Shown here: piece by piece, positions 45,310 through 57,985 of the stretch
Layout of the letters: each line of letters opens with the position of its first letter
Position numbering within the stretch: the first letter of the stretch is position 1
DNA from: Aspidapion aeneum
Taxonomy: Eukaryota; Arthropoda; Insecta; Coleoptera; Brentidae
NCBI GenBank assembly: GCA_963576565.1
Contig: OY755038.1
Coordinates: 175,450,907 to 175,514,906, forward strand
Direction of reading: 5' to 3'
Length of the DNA: 64,000 nucleotides
The notes under the pieces: generated by a model
The model's input: the letters and a program-made list of their open reading frames with translations, nothing else
Databases searched by the model: none
What the model was told of the DNA's origin: nothing
Program-made: the position numbers and the translations under genes

Positions 45310-47780
45310 TTGTAAGTATTAGAATATTTTAGAACTAGGAGACAAACCACTAATGCAAACTTTAGTTCAACACAGAATAGAAACTAATAATTCACATCTG
45401 ATAGCTAGAGCACCTATAATGTAATTATTAAAGTATTATAAGTTAAAAAAGAAATAAGAAACGTTGTGCAAATTGTTTATTTCTACGAAATATTTAATAT
45501 AAGAAAAATTATTGATATATAAATAAGAAAATTTATTTTTAAATTAATTTTCAAGTTAGAATTATGTTTTTTTTAAAATATTTTTTAATTTTTTTTACAA
45601 TAAAATATATTTTGTTCAAACAAGAGTGTGCTAATCAGTGCACAATGTGATAGAATAGAGATATTTTGGCCATAAACAAGAAAAAACCGATAGGCATGCA
45701 GTCCTTTGTTTTTATCAATCAAAATTAAAAGGTATATTTTTAAAACAAAAATTAAGCATATTTGAGTAAAAAACTCATGTCACTTTAAAAATTAATTCTG
45801 AATCAACTCATTCGAGTGCAATGGAATCAATAGCAAATCTTCAAAAAAATCAGTCTATGTTATCGCAAGCCTCGCCTTCTACACTTGTCATATTTATATC
45901 CTGATGATTGTATGGGTCAAGAAGATTTTTTTTAACCTCAATAGTTAAATTCTTGAGTTTTAGTTTTTGTTTTCGTGATCTAACTGAAAATGTTGAACTT
46001 ACCGGATCAAATGTATCAATTACTCTATTAAAAACATCTGTAATAGTAATAGTTCTACTGTTCTTTTATTTTTCCTAAAACATAATAAGATCTTCTGCTC
46101 GTTAAACGAAATATGCGTGCCGAGTTTCAATAAAATCGAATAAACCCTTTTCGAGTTATGCTTAAAAATAGAGTAATCAACACATACATACACACACAAC
46201 TACATAAAACATGTGCAACCCTACTTTTTTGAATTTTATAATTATTCTATGTGACACAAATTTGACAAAACAAGAAAAAGTTGAATTTTAGGTCTATATA
46301 TTCTATTGTTTTTATAGGACAAAGCAATATAGTTTGTTTATACTTTTGCAACTTATGTTATATTTACGCCTAAAAATGGAATTTCGCAATTTTTCGCAAA
46401 AGTTACTTTGTGCTATTTGAGGTGATATTCCAGGGCATTGTGAAATACTATTCTAATATCAATCATTTGCAATCAATTTTTATTTTGTTTTTGGCTCTAA
46501 GTAAAAAGAAATATGAAATAATTTATTTAAGCCATAAAAGTGCTTTATTGGTTTAAATTTTGAATTATAAAATTTTTAGTACGTACCCTCATTATTGCTC
46601 TCCATCAAAAAAAAAAAAAAATGTTGACTAGACTACTATCCAAGGGAGTGTGCGCAGTTTTGGCTAATTCCATTTTTTTGACCTTTTGATTGGACGACAT
46701 GATTAAATGGAGATTTATATAAATTTAATAACTATTTTGAAAGTCGCAGCCGTGATCTGAAATTTTGCCTATAATGGCCAAAATTAAATGGATTTATCCC
46801 ATAGTGCAGTGTGCTAATTAATTTCCGTTTTGTATATTTTGGCAAATATATACACATCATTGTCTTCTATACAGGGCCTTATACAACTCAATGACACACA
46901 TATATATTTTTTTTTGTTTCGGGATTGTAATACCTATTACACATTAGTTAAGTTCCTAGTAAACCTAGGTATATTATTAGATATAAGTAGTAGAAGTTAG
47001 AATAACATTTTAAACATAAGATAACCCCGTTAAATTGGCAGACAAGGGCAAATAGCCCTTAAATCAATTTAAAGAGTGTTAGTATTAGATCTCAACATCC
47101 CACTAACTTGTAAATACTAAGAATGTAATTTCTGTTCAATAAATCAAATCAACTCAAAAACTTTATTGATTTTTTTTTGTTTTAAGCTTTTATTTAGCAA
47201 TTTTGCTACAATGTTTTCTTAAATTAACGTAAAATTATATTCAAATTTATAAAATAAATAAATAAGTATAAACTAACACTATATTAATAAAATTTATTAA
47301 CCAGCTATTGAAAATAAATAAACTTTTAATTTTTTTTTTAATTTTCTTAAGTTTGGTTCATTTTTAACTGACACTTTTAATTTATTGTATTCACTCAAGC
47401 CTTTTGAAAATATAGATTTTTTTTTGAACAACTAATTTTGATGTGGTGCTTAAGTGAAAATCTTCGTTAGACCGGGTATTGTAAGTGTAATATTTAGATT
47501 TAAAATTGTTTTAATGATTATGGTAGCAATTATTAATTTTACAAATAAAAATACAAACATTATAAAATAATAAATTTTTTTACATTATTTAGCCAGTTTA
47601 ACTTCTTTAACATTGTTTTTATTTTGATATATCTATCTTCATTTAATTAAATTTGTAATTTTTCCAGAATGTCTTCATTAGCTAAGTATATAATAGTTGA
47701 GCAATCTAAAAAAAATAAGGAAAAATTATTGTGTTGTATACACAGTTTTTTTTTGAGAAAAATTATAAATGATAACTTAT
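45310..47780. other. 2.5-kb AT-rich interior of the giant element, no gene
   Basis: No reading frame of note. About 46085-46200 has taaacgaaatatgcgtgccg and gagtttcaataaaatcgaat followed by an (ACAC)n-type tract, like the word-plus-microsatellite pattern in repeat R, so it may be another repeat fragment. Confidence 0.35.
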
Positions 47781-47789
47781 TCTTTCTAA

Positions 47790-48180
47790 ATATCCAATTT
47801 TTGCTGCTATTATGTAGATGATATTTTCGTCGTATAAATTAAACTTTTATTTTGAGTCTACTAGAATCCCTAGTTATTTGAATGAATCCACAATTTTCAA
47901 TTTTTCATTGTTTATTTTAATTTCCAAATTTAATCGATTACTTTTCAAATTTATTGTCATGCATTTCGTTTTATTAACATTTAACTTTAATTTGTTTGTA
48001 TTTAACCAATTTAAAACTAATTTTAAGTCAGAATTCTTCCTTTTAAATAAATTAACGTATCATCTGCAAACATCTGAATACAACGATTTTTTTAAATGAA
48101 TGGTAAATTGTTTATCTAAAGAATAAATAATAATGGCCCAAATTTACTTCCCTGAGGTACCCCAATTTTGATTATTTTTT
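47790..48180 (-). pseudogene. LINE reverse transcriptase fossil (CR1/Jockey-like), antisense
   Basis: The minus strand encodes KIGVPQGSKFGPLLFI (about 48130-48175) and, after frameshifts, MFADDTLIYLKGR (about 48035-48075), the two most conserved RT blocks, followed by a Lys/Asn-rich segment resembling the region after the FADD box. Many frameshifts are present. It is a short, old fragment within the giant element and antisense to env. Confidence 0.7.
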
Positions 48181-48534
48181 TTTTAATGATAATGTGTTTA
48201 TTATTATAGTACCTTGTTTTCTGTTAAATTAATAATTTTTAAACCATTTTATGAGTTCCCATAAAACAAAAAAATTTTTAGAGAACAAATTGATAACACA
48301 TGCCTAAATGCTTGAGTATTGTGTTTTAATTTTACCACTATAAAGAAAAACAATTGAAAAATTGTTCAGTTGCATTTTGTTTTTTTTTCTTGATTATTCT
48401 TCTTTTGTTTGTTTCATGTAACATTGCGTTATTAAGTCGCATTTCTTTTTGTTTTTTTAAAAGATTTACCTATAAAGAGCAATTGTTATTGATTTCCCCC
48501 CTATTTGTTGTTATTAAACTATACTGCGAGTAAT

Positions 48535-48545
48535 CTTTATTCCAG
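48535..48545 (+). promoter_or_regulatory. Splice-acceptor-like site before env
   Basis: tctttattccag immediately precedes gaagATG at 48546-48552. A pyrimidine-rich tract ending in CAG just before the env ATG is what a spliced subgenomic env mRNA would use, as known for retroviruses and insect errantiviruses. The matching donor was not identified. Confidence 0.45.
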
Positions 48546-48549
48546 GAAG

Positions 48550-50540
48550 ATGACACTACTGCCGTTTCTTTCTTTTCCCTATATACTGAGCAGCCTCTCA
48601 ACGAACACAACCGATATCATAGCATATAATTGTCAAGACAAAACTACGGAGCTAACGAAACTGTCGCTGTTAGGAGTCGTTCCCTGCCGTGACCCGAAAA
48701 ACGCAACTTCATCGGTTTCACCAAGAGTTCAATTGATCCAGAAGAGTGAACATGTGTCAGTCCACACATATAATTGTTTAGTGATGGTACAACAATTGGT
48801 CCAAAGATGTGGTATGTCCTCACATACGAGTGCTGTTCCTGGTGGTTTCATGAAAGTTGTTCAAACTGTCAACAGAGAAGCACGCATTAAAGCTCATAAA
48901 TTCAGCACCTTAAATCTAAAAGGAATAGGTGCTGGGCTCGTTACGCAATTAAGTCTTAATGGCACCACAGAAATATCAACAACCATTCATGGACATGACA
49001 GTCCTGATGGAACTTGCCAAGGCGAAAAATATACAGTAGGAGAAACCGTATTCGAGAACGTAATAGTCAATGCTGCGATTAGAATTAAGCTTTTTGACTA
49101 TCAAACGACAGCTAACGAAGATCGAAATATAATACACCTTAAATCTGGTACTATTTGTTCCTTTAATGATGACTACTGTTTTGCCGATCAAGTAGGAGAG
49201 GATGTATGGGAACAAAACTATGAAGAAATGTGTCATTCCCGTGGAGTCAACGTACTATTCGAAGGAAATGCAACCATCTTAACAGTTAGTAAAAATCCCA
49301 TCGTTCGTTATGTAGTTGTGGATACTGAAGATACAGTGTTTGCACTTAAGTTAACAAAAACAGAAGAGTTATGCCATCAGAGAGCATGGCAGACGGAGCA
49401 AAACCGGCTATTTATTATCGTAGAAGACGAGTTGGGCTTCTCCTACAAAAAGTCACTACTTTTAGCCGAAAACACTGAGCTGATGGCTCACGTTTTAAGC
49501 AAGCTCCTATTCCTAGAAATTGCTGTTAAAAAACATATGGCAGAACTAGTTTATGACGCCATAGTGAACTAAGAGAGGCTTTGCTATCTAACCGCATAGC
49601 TCTTGCCCAACAATCACCTGAATTGATTGGTAACTTAATCAAAGAATCTTCGGGATATATTGGACGCGTCATGGGAGAGGTCCTTTATATTGCCCGATGC
49701 AAACCTGTGATAGTAGATTTTCGGCGAACCAAATCATGTTATCAAGAGTTGCCGATAGTTTTTCAAAACAAGTCGATGTTCAGGACACCTATAACGCACA
49801 TAATAACCGAATTTGGAACCGAAGTAGATTGCCAGAGTTTACTTCCCGCAATGTTTTATCTTGAAGGTGGTTGGGTCGAGCTATCACCAAAATTGAGAAG
49901 AACAGAGTCAGCGTTAGTTCTCGATGTCAATGTAGAACAAGATACCATAACTCTATCAAACATTTCGCCAATTAGTTCACATGGTATTTACACAATGGAG
50001 GAGACGAAACTGTTCCAAAATACCCTACTTTTCCCAAATGAAAAGAGATCAATTAATAATGAGGTGGCTCGTCGAATTACAGGGCGAAGCACAGAGTTTA
50101 ACAAATTATATATGCCAAACTTATTTAATAAAAATGAATTTAAAAATATTGCAACAACGGCTGCCGCAGAAGTTTGGGGTTTTTTGTCCTACATGGGAAA
50201 CCTGTTTTCGATATTCGGATTTCTACTAACACTTTTCCATTTATGCAGCTATGCAGCCAGCCTTATACTTAACTACTTTACCATAAAGAAAGTGACCAAA
50301 AACCATCCAAAGAGAAGACGATACCTCTGGGCAAGTTTCTGGAACTCTTTGACACACAGATACATCTACAAATTGCATAGTGAGTGGGTGAAACAAGAAA
50401 AAGAACTTGAACGGGAACGTTCCAATGATTTGGAATTGGGCGTAGTTGCGTGTAGCAATACAGAAAATTCGGCTAGTGAAAATAAACAAGAGACATTGTA
50501 CCCCAAAGTGTGCCATAACCCAAACTGTATAAACCCATAG
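48550..50540 (+). pseudogene. env: Envelope glycoprotein gene, chuvirus-like, one frameshift
   Basis: Two consecutive frames make one gene. The first starts at the ATG at 48550 (an upstream in-frame start at 48505 lies before the acceptor-like site) and runs to a stop at 49570-49572. The second is open in another frame from about 49563 to 50540, so a one-base indel near 49563 is the only break. The first part has a hydrophobic N-terminus like a signal peptide (TLLPFLSFPYILSSL), a Cys-rich ectodomain start, CGMSSH at about residue 87, NxT/NxS sites and CFADQVGEDVWE. The second part has a membrane segment (about residues 208-232 of that part, GFLLTLFHLCSYAASLI) and a basic tail of about 85 residues. 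Size and motif order match the class III fusion glycoproteins of chuviruses, which have been reported as captured env genes of insect LTR elements. The assignment is from recognition only. It would mediate membrane attachment and fusion; in this copy it cannot be made as one chain. Confidence 0.72.
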
Positions 50541-50787
50541 ACTAGTGTGCTCTAGTGTTAAGTTAATAGAATTAATGCTTGATTAATGTCTAATTCAGTT
50601 ATGATTAAGTTTCATAGCACATTAACGCGGCGCAACCGCAAACGAGTCTAAAATTGTGGTTAAATGATGTAGTGACCTTAATTTAATTTACAGTAGTTTA
50701 GAATTAGGATAATCAGACGCTGATTGTTTGTCGTGATGAATTTTATTTCCAAAATATGAATATTTTGAAAAAAATTAATCAGTTTCT
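50541..50787 (+). other. 3' untranslated part of the giant element
   Basis: AT-rich stretch between the env stop and the polypurine tract, without open frames. Confidence 0.5.
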
Positions 50788-50788
50788 T

Positions 50789-50800
50789 TGAAGGAGGGAG
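50789..50800 (+). promoter_or_regulatory. Polypurine tract
   Basis: gaaggagggagg, 7 bp before the right LTR, in the place and of the composition expected for plus-strand priming of an LTR element. Confidence 0.7.
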
Positions 50801-50807
50801 GTATATA

Positions 50808-53225
50808 TGTAGCAGATTTCATTTAGTGAATTTTGCAGAACTAAATCGTTTTCTTATTCTAATAGTGTTATTTCCCGTTTGGTTTGGTTTTACAAGTCTA
50901 TGAAACATTTGGGGTGTTTTAACAAGGATATAATCGTAAAATTTCTATTCAAAATTTATGGTGCTTGTCCGCCCGTTTCCAAAAATCTGTTTTCTTAAAT
51001 AAATTGTTTGCTTATAAAAAATAAGGTTTAGTGAGAAACAACTTTTGGGTATAATAAAATTATTGTCGGCAATCCTTTTTAAGACTTCATAAAGCACATG
51101 TTGTATTCTCCTAAGATACAGTTATGTTCAAATGTATTGTTTAAACTGTCAAATAATCAGATTACGGTTTGCATCATTGAAACGTACAAAATTTTGCAAA
51201 AAAACTGAGACCTAACAAGACAGAGTTTTAACTAATTAGCATATATGCGTATCTACCTTCTTCCTTGAACTCACTGACCACGCTGAATTATATGGAGAAA
51301 ATTTATCTATTTTCAATCTAGCCACTGTCGACGGCGAAAAATGTATCTTCCATATGATCAGAATGTGTAACTACATTTTCCTTGTTGTGTGGAAAAACTT
51401 GTTCATTTATCATATATAGTAGCATTTGTCTTTTGATGATGTTAATTAGTTCCATCGAAATACGGGAACTAAGTGTGCAAAATTAAAAGAAATCTGCAAC
51501 TTTGTACTTTAAGGAAATTAGGAACGATTGGCGTCTAGATTTAATATGTTTTATAATATATGTTCAACGTCGTTTTTTTAGTCTAAGGAAGTCTTTACAA
51601 AATAATTTTCTGGTTTATAATTTTGACAAAGCCAATCCATTTTCAGATCTCAAAGGCCTATATATAAAGGCATTTTCAAAATATATTTTAATTGGCAAGG
51701 AAATTTTCTTTTGTAATTAAGTAAATTTTGTTTGGCCATTCGTTTAAGATTCTTTCCTCTAGAGGGTAATATTGGGTGACTCTTAGTTTTTCTATTCTTC
51801 TCTTGTAAAATTTTTAAGATAAGTTCATTTTCTATCACTTTCTAGTACCATTTTAAGTAAAGATGTACAGATACCAATGTTGATCTAAGCCTCTCCATTT
51901 TGATTGGTTTAAGAGATCTTGCTGATCAAGGGTCAATGGTACCCGCCCTTTTTGTTTAAGCCAAGCCTATTCATTTAAGGGTCATTTTAAAGAAGGGTGG
52001 GAAAAAAGTTTCTTTTTTGGAATACGAAATATCAAAGTTGAGTTTCGATTTTGACACGACAAAAGTGAGTTTTGGTTAAAAAGTCACATTTTTCGAGTTG
52101 CGAGAGTTTTATCCCCATTTTTGAATGTAAGTTTTTCTTCCGGCAAATAAATGCTTGTCATTTCTTTGTCATCCATCTTCTTTAAAATGGCTAAAACAAA
52201 TACAACAACTTTGTATATTTCCTTAATGAACTTATACATTATAAGATTTTCTTTTGTTTATTTAAAAGAAAACCTTTACTTTTGTTTTTAAAATTTGTCG
52301 AGTTCTTTACAGATTTATCAAAGTTAGTTCAAAGAAAAATAATTTTGTTTTTAATTGATAATCAGATTTTAAACTAGATAAATCAAATACATACAGAAGA
52401 ATGTAAATTTTCAAAGTTGTAATTAACAATAACTATCAAATTTATGTAAAATTAACTAAATAATATATTCTTTGTAAATCAATGTATAACTCCTAAAATT
52501 TAATGTAATACGATTATTGCATCGTTAACAAAATCATTTGTAACCTTTGAAATTGTAATGAAATTCATCATTTTTTTTTTAAATAAAATATAAACCTTGT
52601 GTAAACCAGAAACAATCTCTTTTTATTAAAACACGAAAGAATTAAGGCTATAAACCAACATAAAAATCAAGTTAAGTTGTGTCAAGAAGTCTCTTTAGCT
52701 AACTTTGGGTATTAATTATTTTTGTTCATTTAATATAGTTGCAATTTACAACTTAGCTTGACTAAACTTGGAAAACTTTAATTCAGCATCTAAATGAAAC
52801 TATAAAAGTAAATAAATAATTCTAAATGACTCTAAAATAAAAATCTTATCTTTAAAAAAATAACTGTTATATTTTCTTATTGTTCAAAATAGTAAACTTT
52901 AACATTTCTACATTTCATAAATAAAATTAAAAAAAAAAAAACAAAATATTTCAAGTAAAAAAACTTTACATACACGATATGTGCGAGAAAATACATGAAA
53001 GATGATTTATTTGGTAAGTGATATATTTAGTTTACTAATAAGGTGATCCAGCCAAGAAAGAATCAACGTTCCTGAGATACTTCTGCAGTTGTCGATCCGT
53101 ATCCACTTTTGTTGTCTACCAGTTCCACTTGAGATCTTAATTAGGTAGTTCAAACAAATTTACACCTAGTTATGCTTAGCAGAAGTCAGCCTTATATCAT
53201 TAGTATATCCGCTCGCCACGTTACA
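50808..53225 (+). repeat. Right LTR of the giant element (2418 bp)
   Basis: Starts tgtagcagatttcatttagt and ends gctcgccacgttaca, then the duplicated ATTA. Compared with the left LTR it has extra sequence around 52340-52500 (including aaataatatattctttgtaa) and scattered substitutions, so either the left copy lost or the right copy gained about 95 bp. Confidence 0.9.
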
Positions 53226-53229
53226 ATTA

Positions 53230-53490
53230 ATGCTAATGTCCGTTTTTTGACAATAAAGAATTAAAAAATGCTAACTTTTTAATGGAGCGTCGTAACAATA
53301 TGCGGTTTTCGGAATATTGTAGACTACATTTGGTCAATAATTTGTGTTTTAAAAACTTCGTAAGTGTTGTAGTTTCTAAGATATTAACAAAAAACTGTTT
53401 TTAAGGCTGATATATCATGGCTTTACTTGAATTGTGCTAATAGGCTAGCTAGGAAGATATCAGATCCTTGATGGATCCATTTATTTTATT
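53230..53490 (+). repeat. Dispersed repeat R, 3' half (right flank of the giant element)
   Basis: atgctaatgtccg, atgcggttttcggaatattg, gtcaataatttgtgttttaa, ctaagatattaacaaaaaac, aaggctgatatatcatggct and gtgctaataggctagc follow the same order as at 19850-20000 and on the minus strand of 41270-41420. It completes the half copy that ends at 33404. Confidence 0.7.
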
Positions 53491-54050
53491 TATGCAATGC
53501 GTGTGCCCATGGTACTTATATGTCAAAACATTGCCCATTAATGTGAACCTGTTAAGACCTTTATTTTTTAACTTATATTTTTTTACCTTTGGCCATAAAA
53601 CTAATAGTCCTTAGTACATCAGTGACGTAAAACCAAACCGATGACAATTAAATTGAATGAATGAAACCCTTCCATCTTAAATTTAATTGGCAGTGTAACT
53701 TAAAAAATATCACACTTATTCGAGATCAAAGATTATAGAATATAATACTCTATATAATATATATTAATATTGAGATACTTTAAAATTCTTAACATAAATT
53801 GAAATAATTGGCAAACCTTTGACAGAAACCCAATTACGGCGTTTGTTTAATAGGCAACTGAGTAATAACTGTTTTTTGATAACTTTCCATTTTCCGTCAT
53901 CCAAAAATATGCTTGTTATACACCGATGAAAAGGTCTTTTTATGTTCTATTTAACGACGTATAAATCTAATATGGCGACCATTAGTACAGGAAAGTTAGG
54001 GGTTTATTGGAAACTAAATAACATAAAGCTGCGACTGCGATAGCCCTTAG
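53491..54050. other. AT-rich spacer, no gene
   Basis: Nothing beyond short chance frames. Confidence 0.35.
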
Positions 54051-54054
54051 CTTC

Positions 54055-54400
54055 CCAACCTTGTCAAAAGGTTTTGTTTGTTTCTTAATAACATTTAAAG
54101 TGAAGCTTTTTCAAAAAAACTCTGTGGATACAAAAGTTATAGACAAATAAAAAGTTCATCAAATGGTACTACTTGGATAGTTGTGGTTAAAATTGTTTTC
54201 AAAATAAGGAATTTTAAATGTATTTTGTAAAATGTTTGCTTTTTTTTTGTTTTTTCGCAATAACTTCTAAAGTAAAGCTTTTTTGAAAAAGTTTCAATTA
54301 CAGACAATTGAAAATTGCACCAAACGGTGCTATTTTGGAAGTTCTAGCTTAAATGGTTTTAAAGATAGGAAATCTTAAATTTATTCAATTTTGTTAAAAA
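54055..54400 (+). repeat. Imperfect tandem duplication, about 175-bp unit
   Basis: Two units share taacatttaaagtgaagctt / taacttctaaagtaaagctt, then acaaatgg/accaaacgg and gtgctattttggaagttct-like words. Highly diverged. A following stretch (54480-54620) contains aaaatggcgccaccatcttg, a word type also seen in the foldback family. Confidence 0.5.
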
Positions 54401-54409
54401 AATAGTCTA

Positions 54410-55055
54410 GTTTTTTTTAATTAAAAAAATGAAAAATCAAGACTAGGTAAAATAAATAGCTTTTAGGGTCCCATAAAATGAAATTATAGCCCTGACCTCT
54501 TTCCTGTCAGGAACATTGTCAAAATGGCGCCACCATCTTGGATTTTTGACTATTTTTCCCTTATTAGCCTTTTACTTAAAAGTACTTATTTTTTGAAAAA
54601 TAAAATTTAAAGCTCATCAAAAGACCTATTAAATCAGATGCTTTGGAGCTGCGTCGTTAGAACTCATGCCAAGATACGTATCCTTAAGTACCCTCAATAT
54701 GCTGATTTCTAGCACATTTGATTTAAATTAAACATATCAAAATTTTTAAGTTTCTCCAATTTCCTTAAAGAAAAAACCAGTTTTGGTGAAAAAAGTATAT
54801 TATACAATAGACAATAAAATTACCGTTAAAATCATATACCTTATGAAGTACAGAGTGTAAGTAAAACTCATATACGTTTCCTATATGGTAAAAGTCCAGT
54901 GGATTCGTATACAGGAATCCTCTTTTAAAATTCAATTTTTTATACTCTAATTGCAATTTTTGTAAAAACTAAGCATTTTTCAAAAACATATGTATAAAAC
55001 ATTACTAAGAGGACAAAATTGTATTTTTAGTTATGTATTACTTGGAAGAATTATA
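54410..55055. other. AT-rich spacer, no gene
   Basis: No supported feature; the 63-codon minus-strand frame at 54765-54956 is Phe/Tyr/Asn-rich and unrecognised. Confidence 0.35.
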
Positions 55056-55059
55056 TTTA

Positions 55060-55790
55060 TAAAAAATGGTACAGTGACGTCTATATATGGAGGATATTTA
55101 AAGAAATCGTCAAAAATTTTATAAATAGTTTGCCGTTTTTTTCCGCACTTTATTGTCTATGACGATTCATAAACCTTTTTTATCCAGGATACGTCATGTT
55201 TAAGAAAATTGTTTATAAACTTATATTTAAATTAGATTTTCGCCGATTGTAAATAACCTCAATTTATGGACGCCACTGTGTCTTTAGTAGTAAACTTGAT
55301 CTCACTGAGTGATACACTGATACACTGTTAAAATAGATATTTTAACTTCTTCATAAAATGTCCTACATAAATTTTCCTAAAGAGCTTAGTTTTTATGCAA
55401 ATTGCAAAACAAGCAATACCTACAATTTTTTTTAATATTTTTAAATAATTACAGTTTAAGGACGTCAATAAAATGTTTACTGGAATATTGATTAGGTTAT
55501 GTTATACATCGTCAAAAAGGAAATTTAAGGTTCAAATAAGGGACATATAACTTTTTTCCTAAAGAGGTTTCCTTTTAAGAAAATTGGATAAAATTATAAA
55601 AATTTAATATATTTTTGACGATTTCTGTAAATCAACCATATTTTTGGGTGACATTGGGCTGGCAATAAACCATTCCTCACTAAGTTATACATCATTGAAA
55701 ATAAAATTTTGTTTTCTTAATAGTTTTTACCTATTTTTGCTAAAAATGATTAGTTTTTACGGAAATTGCAGAAGTCCTATAATATCTGTA
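55060..55790 (+). repeat. Dispersed satellite-like repeat S, copy 2
   Basis: Related to 3160-3760. Internal units are marked by cagtgacgtctatatatgga, atttatggacgccactgtgt, agtttaaggacgtcaataaa and tttctgtaaatcaaccatat, spaced about 170-200 bp apart, alternating with ttatgttatacatcgtcaaa-like words. Old and non-coding. Confidence 0.45.
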
Positions 55791-55810
55791 TTTTAACTTA
55801 AAAATGTAAT

Positions 55811-57102
55811 AGCTCACACCACTACTATACTATAGTAGTGTGAGCTATGGTGATCCTAATTTTTTCGAGAAAAAAAAGTTGCTCCGATTTAAAAAAAATT
55901 TATATATCTTTGTGTTTCAGATAATTTTGAAACTTTTTTGTCTCGCCTTCTGTCTGTCTGTATGTCTGTCTGTATGTCTGTCTGTATGTCTGTCTGTATG
56001 TCTGTCTGTATGTCTGTCTGTATGTCTGTCTGTATGTCTGTCTGTATGTCTGTCTGTATGTCTGTCTGTATGTCTGTCTGTATGTCTGTCTGTATGTCTG
56101 TCTGTATGTCTGTCTGTATGTCTGTCTGTATGTCTGTCTGTATGTCTGTCTGTCTGTCTGTATGTCTGTATGTCTGTCTGTATGTCTGTCTGTATGTATG
56201 TCTGTCTGTATGTCTGTATGTCTGTCTGTATGTCTGTCTGTATGTCTGTCTGTATGTCTGTCTGTATGTCTGTCTGTATGTCTGTCTGTATGTCTGTCTG
56301 TATGTCTGTCTGTATGTCTGTCTGTATGTCTGTCTGTATGTCTGTCTGTATGTCTGTCTGTATGTCTGTCTGTATGTCTGTCTGTATGTCTGTCTGTATG
56401 TCTGTCTGTATGTCTGTCTGTATGTCTGTCTGTATGTCTGTCTGTATGTCTGTCTGTATGTCTGTCTGTATGTCTGTCTGTATGTCTGTCTGTATGTCTG
56501 TCTGTATGTCTGTCTGTATGTCTGTCTGTATGTCTGTCTGTATGTCTGTCTGTAACGTCCAACCCGCATAACTCAAAAACCCCTTGTCCGATTTAAATGA
56601 AATTTGGTACCTAGGCTTGGTCTTTGGCCGTGGTGGTCCCATTTCAAAATGAACGAAATCCACCGAACGCAAGCCACAAAAAAGGGTGGGGGTAGATTTC
56701 AAAAATGAGAGTTTATGTGAAAATATGGCGTGTGTGATATCAAACGAAAGGTAATTATGTCTGAAGTTAAACAAAATGAATTTTAAGTTATTTAAAAAAA
56801 ATGGTGGGGGTAAATGTCAAAAATTAGAGTTTAAGTGAAAATATGGCGTGTGTGATATCAAACGAAAGGTAATTGAGTCCGGAGTTTAACAAAATATATT
56901 TTAGTTTTTGTTTTTTTAAGGGTGGGGGTAGATTTCAAAAATTTGAGTTTAAATCAAAACATGGCTTGTGTGGTATCAAACAAAAGGTAATTTAGTCTGG
57001 AGTTGAATAAAATATATTTTAGTTTTTAGTTATATTAGCGCATACGTACACTATAACTATAGTACCTAGTGTGAGCTTAGGGGCCCATATATTGGCAGAG
57101 TA
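55811..57102 (+). mobile_element. Hairpin-ended (CTGT)n element, copy H2 (expanded)
   Basis: It has the same layout as H1: 5' hairpin agctcacaccactactatac, the atggtgatcctaattttttc block, microsatellite, cataactcaaaaacc block, three units of about 118 bp and 3' hairpin plus tail ggcagagta. The microsatellite is about 600 bp here (55950-56552), making this the longest copy. Large frames on all six phases across it are translations of the repeat. Confidence 0.85.
55950..56552 (+). repeat. (CTGTCTGTATGT)n microsatellite, about 600 bp
   Basis: A 12-bp higher-order unit, ctgtctgtatgt, repeated about 50 times with a short irregular stretch near 56140-56225. Other copies of the element have plain (CTGT)n of 60-130 bp, so a 12-bp variant has been amplified in this copy. 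Confidence 0.95.
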
Positions 57103-57754
57103 TTTTTTTGCTATAGCTTTTGAACTATACAATCGATATTGATGGGGCAAACTGAATATTTTTTGTCCGCCATCTCAAAATCCAAGATGGCGGACGAAAT
57201 TAAATTGTACCCTTCAAAGATGCTCATTTATTCTTGTGTTGCGAACATGTTTTAATTACCTTTTTAAATTAGTGAAAAAGCTGCATTCTTGCTATGCACA
57301 AGATATGAACTAGCAAAATCGGTTCAGTGGTTCTAAAAAGGAATATTTTTGTTTCAACCATTGTTTTGCATATTATACGATTGCCTTGTCAATCATGTCT
57401 GCATTTATTTCCTTATAACTTCATTACTATTAAACCGATTTTGATTAAATAAAATATATTCGTTTTAAAGATCATGATCAAAATTTATCGCCATCTTAAA
57501 ATTTAAGATGGCGGACCGCATCATACTTGATTCTTCAAAATGGCGTGTTTATTCTTATTTTCCGAAAATGTTTGGTCTTTTTTTTAATTTATAGAAAATC
57601 ACACATTAAGAAAGCAATCAATTTTTACCAGGACGTCTTTTACTTCATCAAAATCGGTTTAGCAGTAATGAATTTATAAGGAAATAAATGCAGACATGAT
57701 TGGCAAGGCAATTGTATAATATGCAAAACAATGGTTGAAACAAAAATATTTTTT

Positions 57755-57887
57755 AGCTCACACATATACTATAGTAGTGTGAGCTATGGTGATCCTAATT
57801 TTTTCGAGAAAAAAAAAGTTGCTCCGATTTCAAAATTTTTTATATATCTTTGCGTTTCAGATGATTTTGAAACTTTTTTGTTGCGCC

Positions 57888-57931
<44 letters not shown>

Positions 57932-57947
57932 GTATGTCTGTCTGTCG

Positions 57948-57985
<38 letters not shown>

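Noticed and set aside
55840..56774. Reading frames of 144-285 codons on both strands and several frames (LSVC-, MSVC-, TDIQ- or TDRH-rich translations)
   Set aside because: They are translations of a (CTGTCTGTATGT)n microsatellite; its 12-bp unit keeps all frames open.
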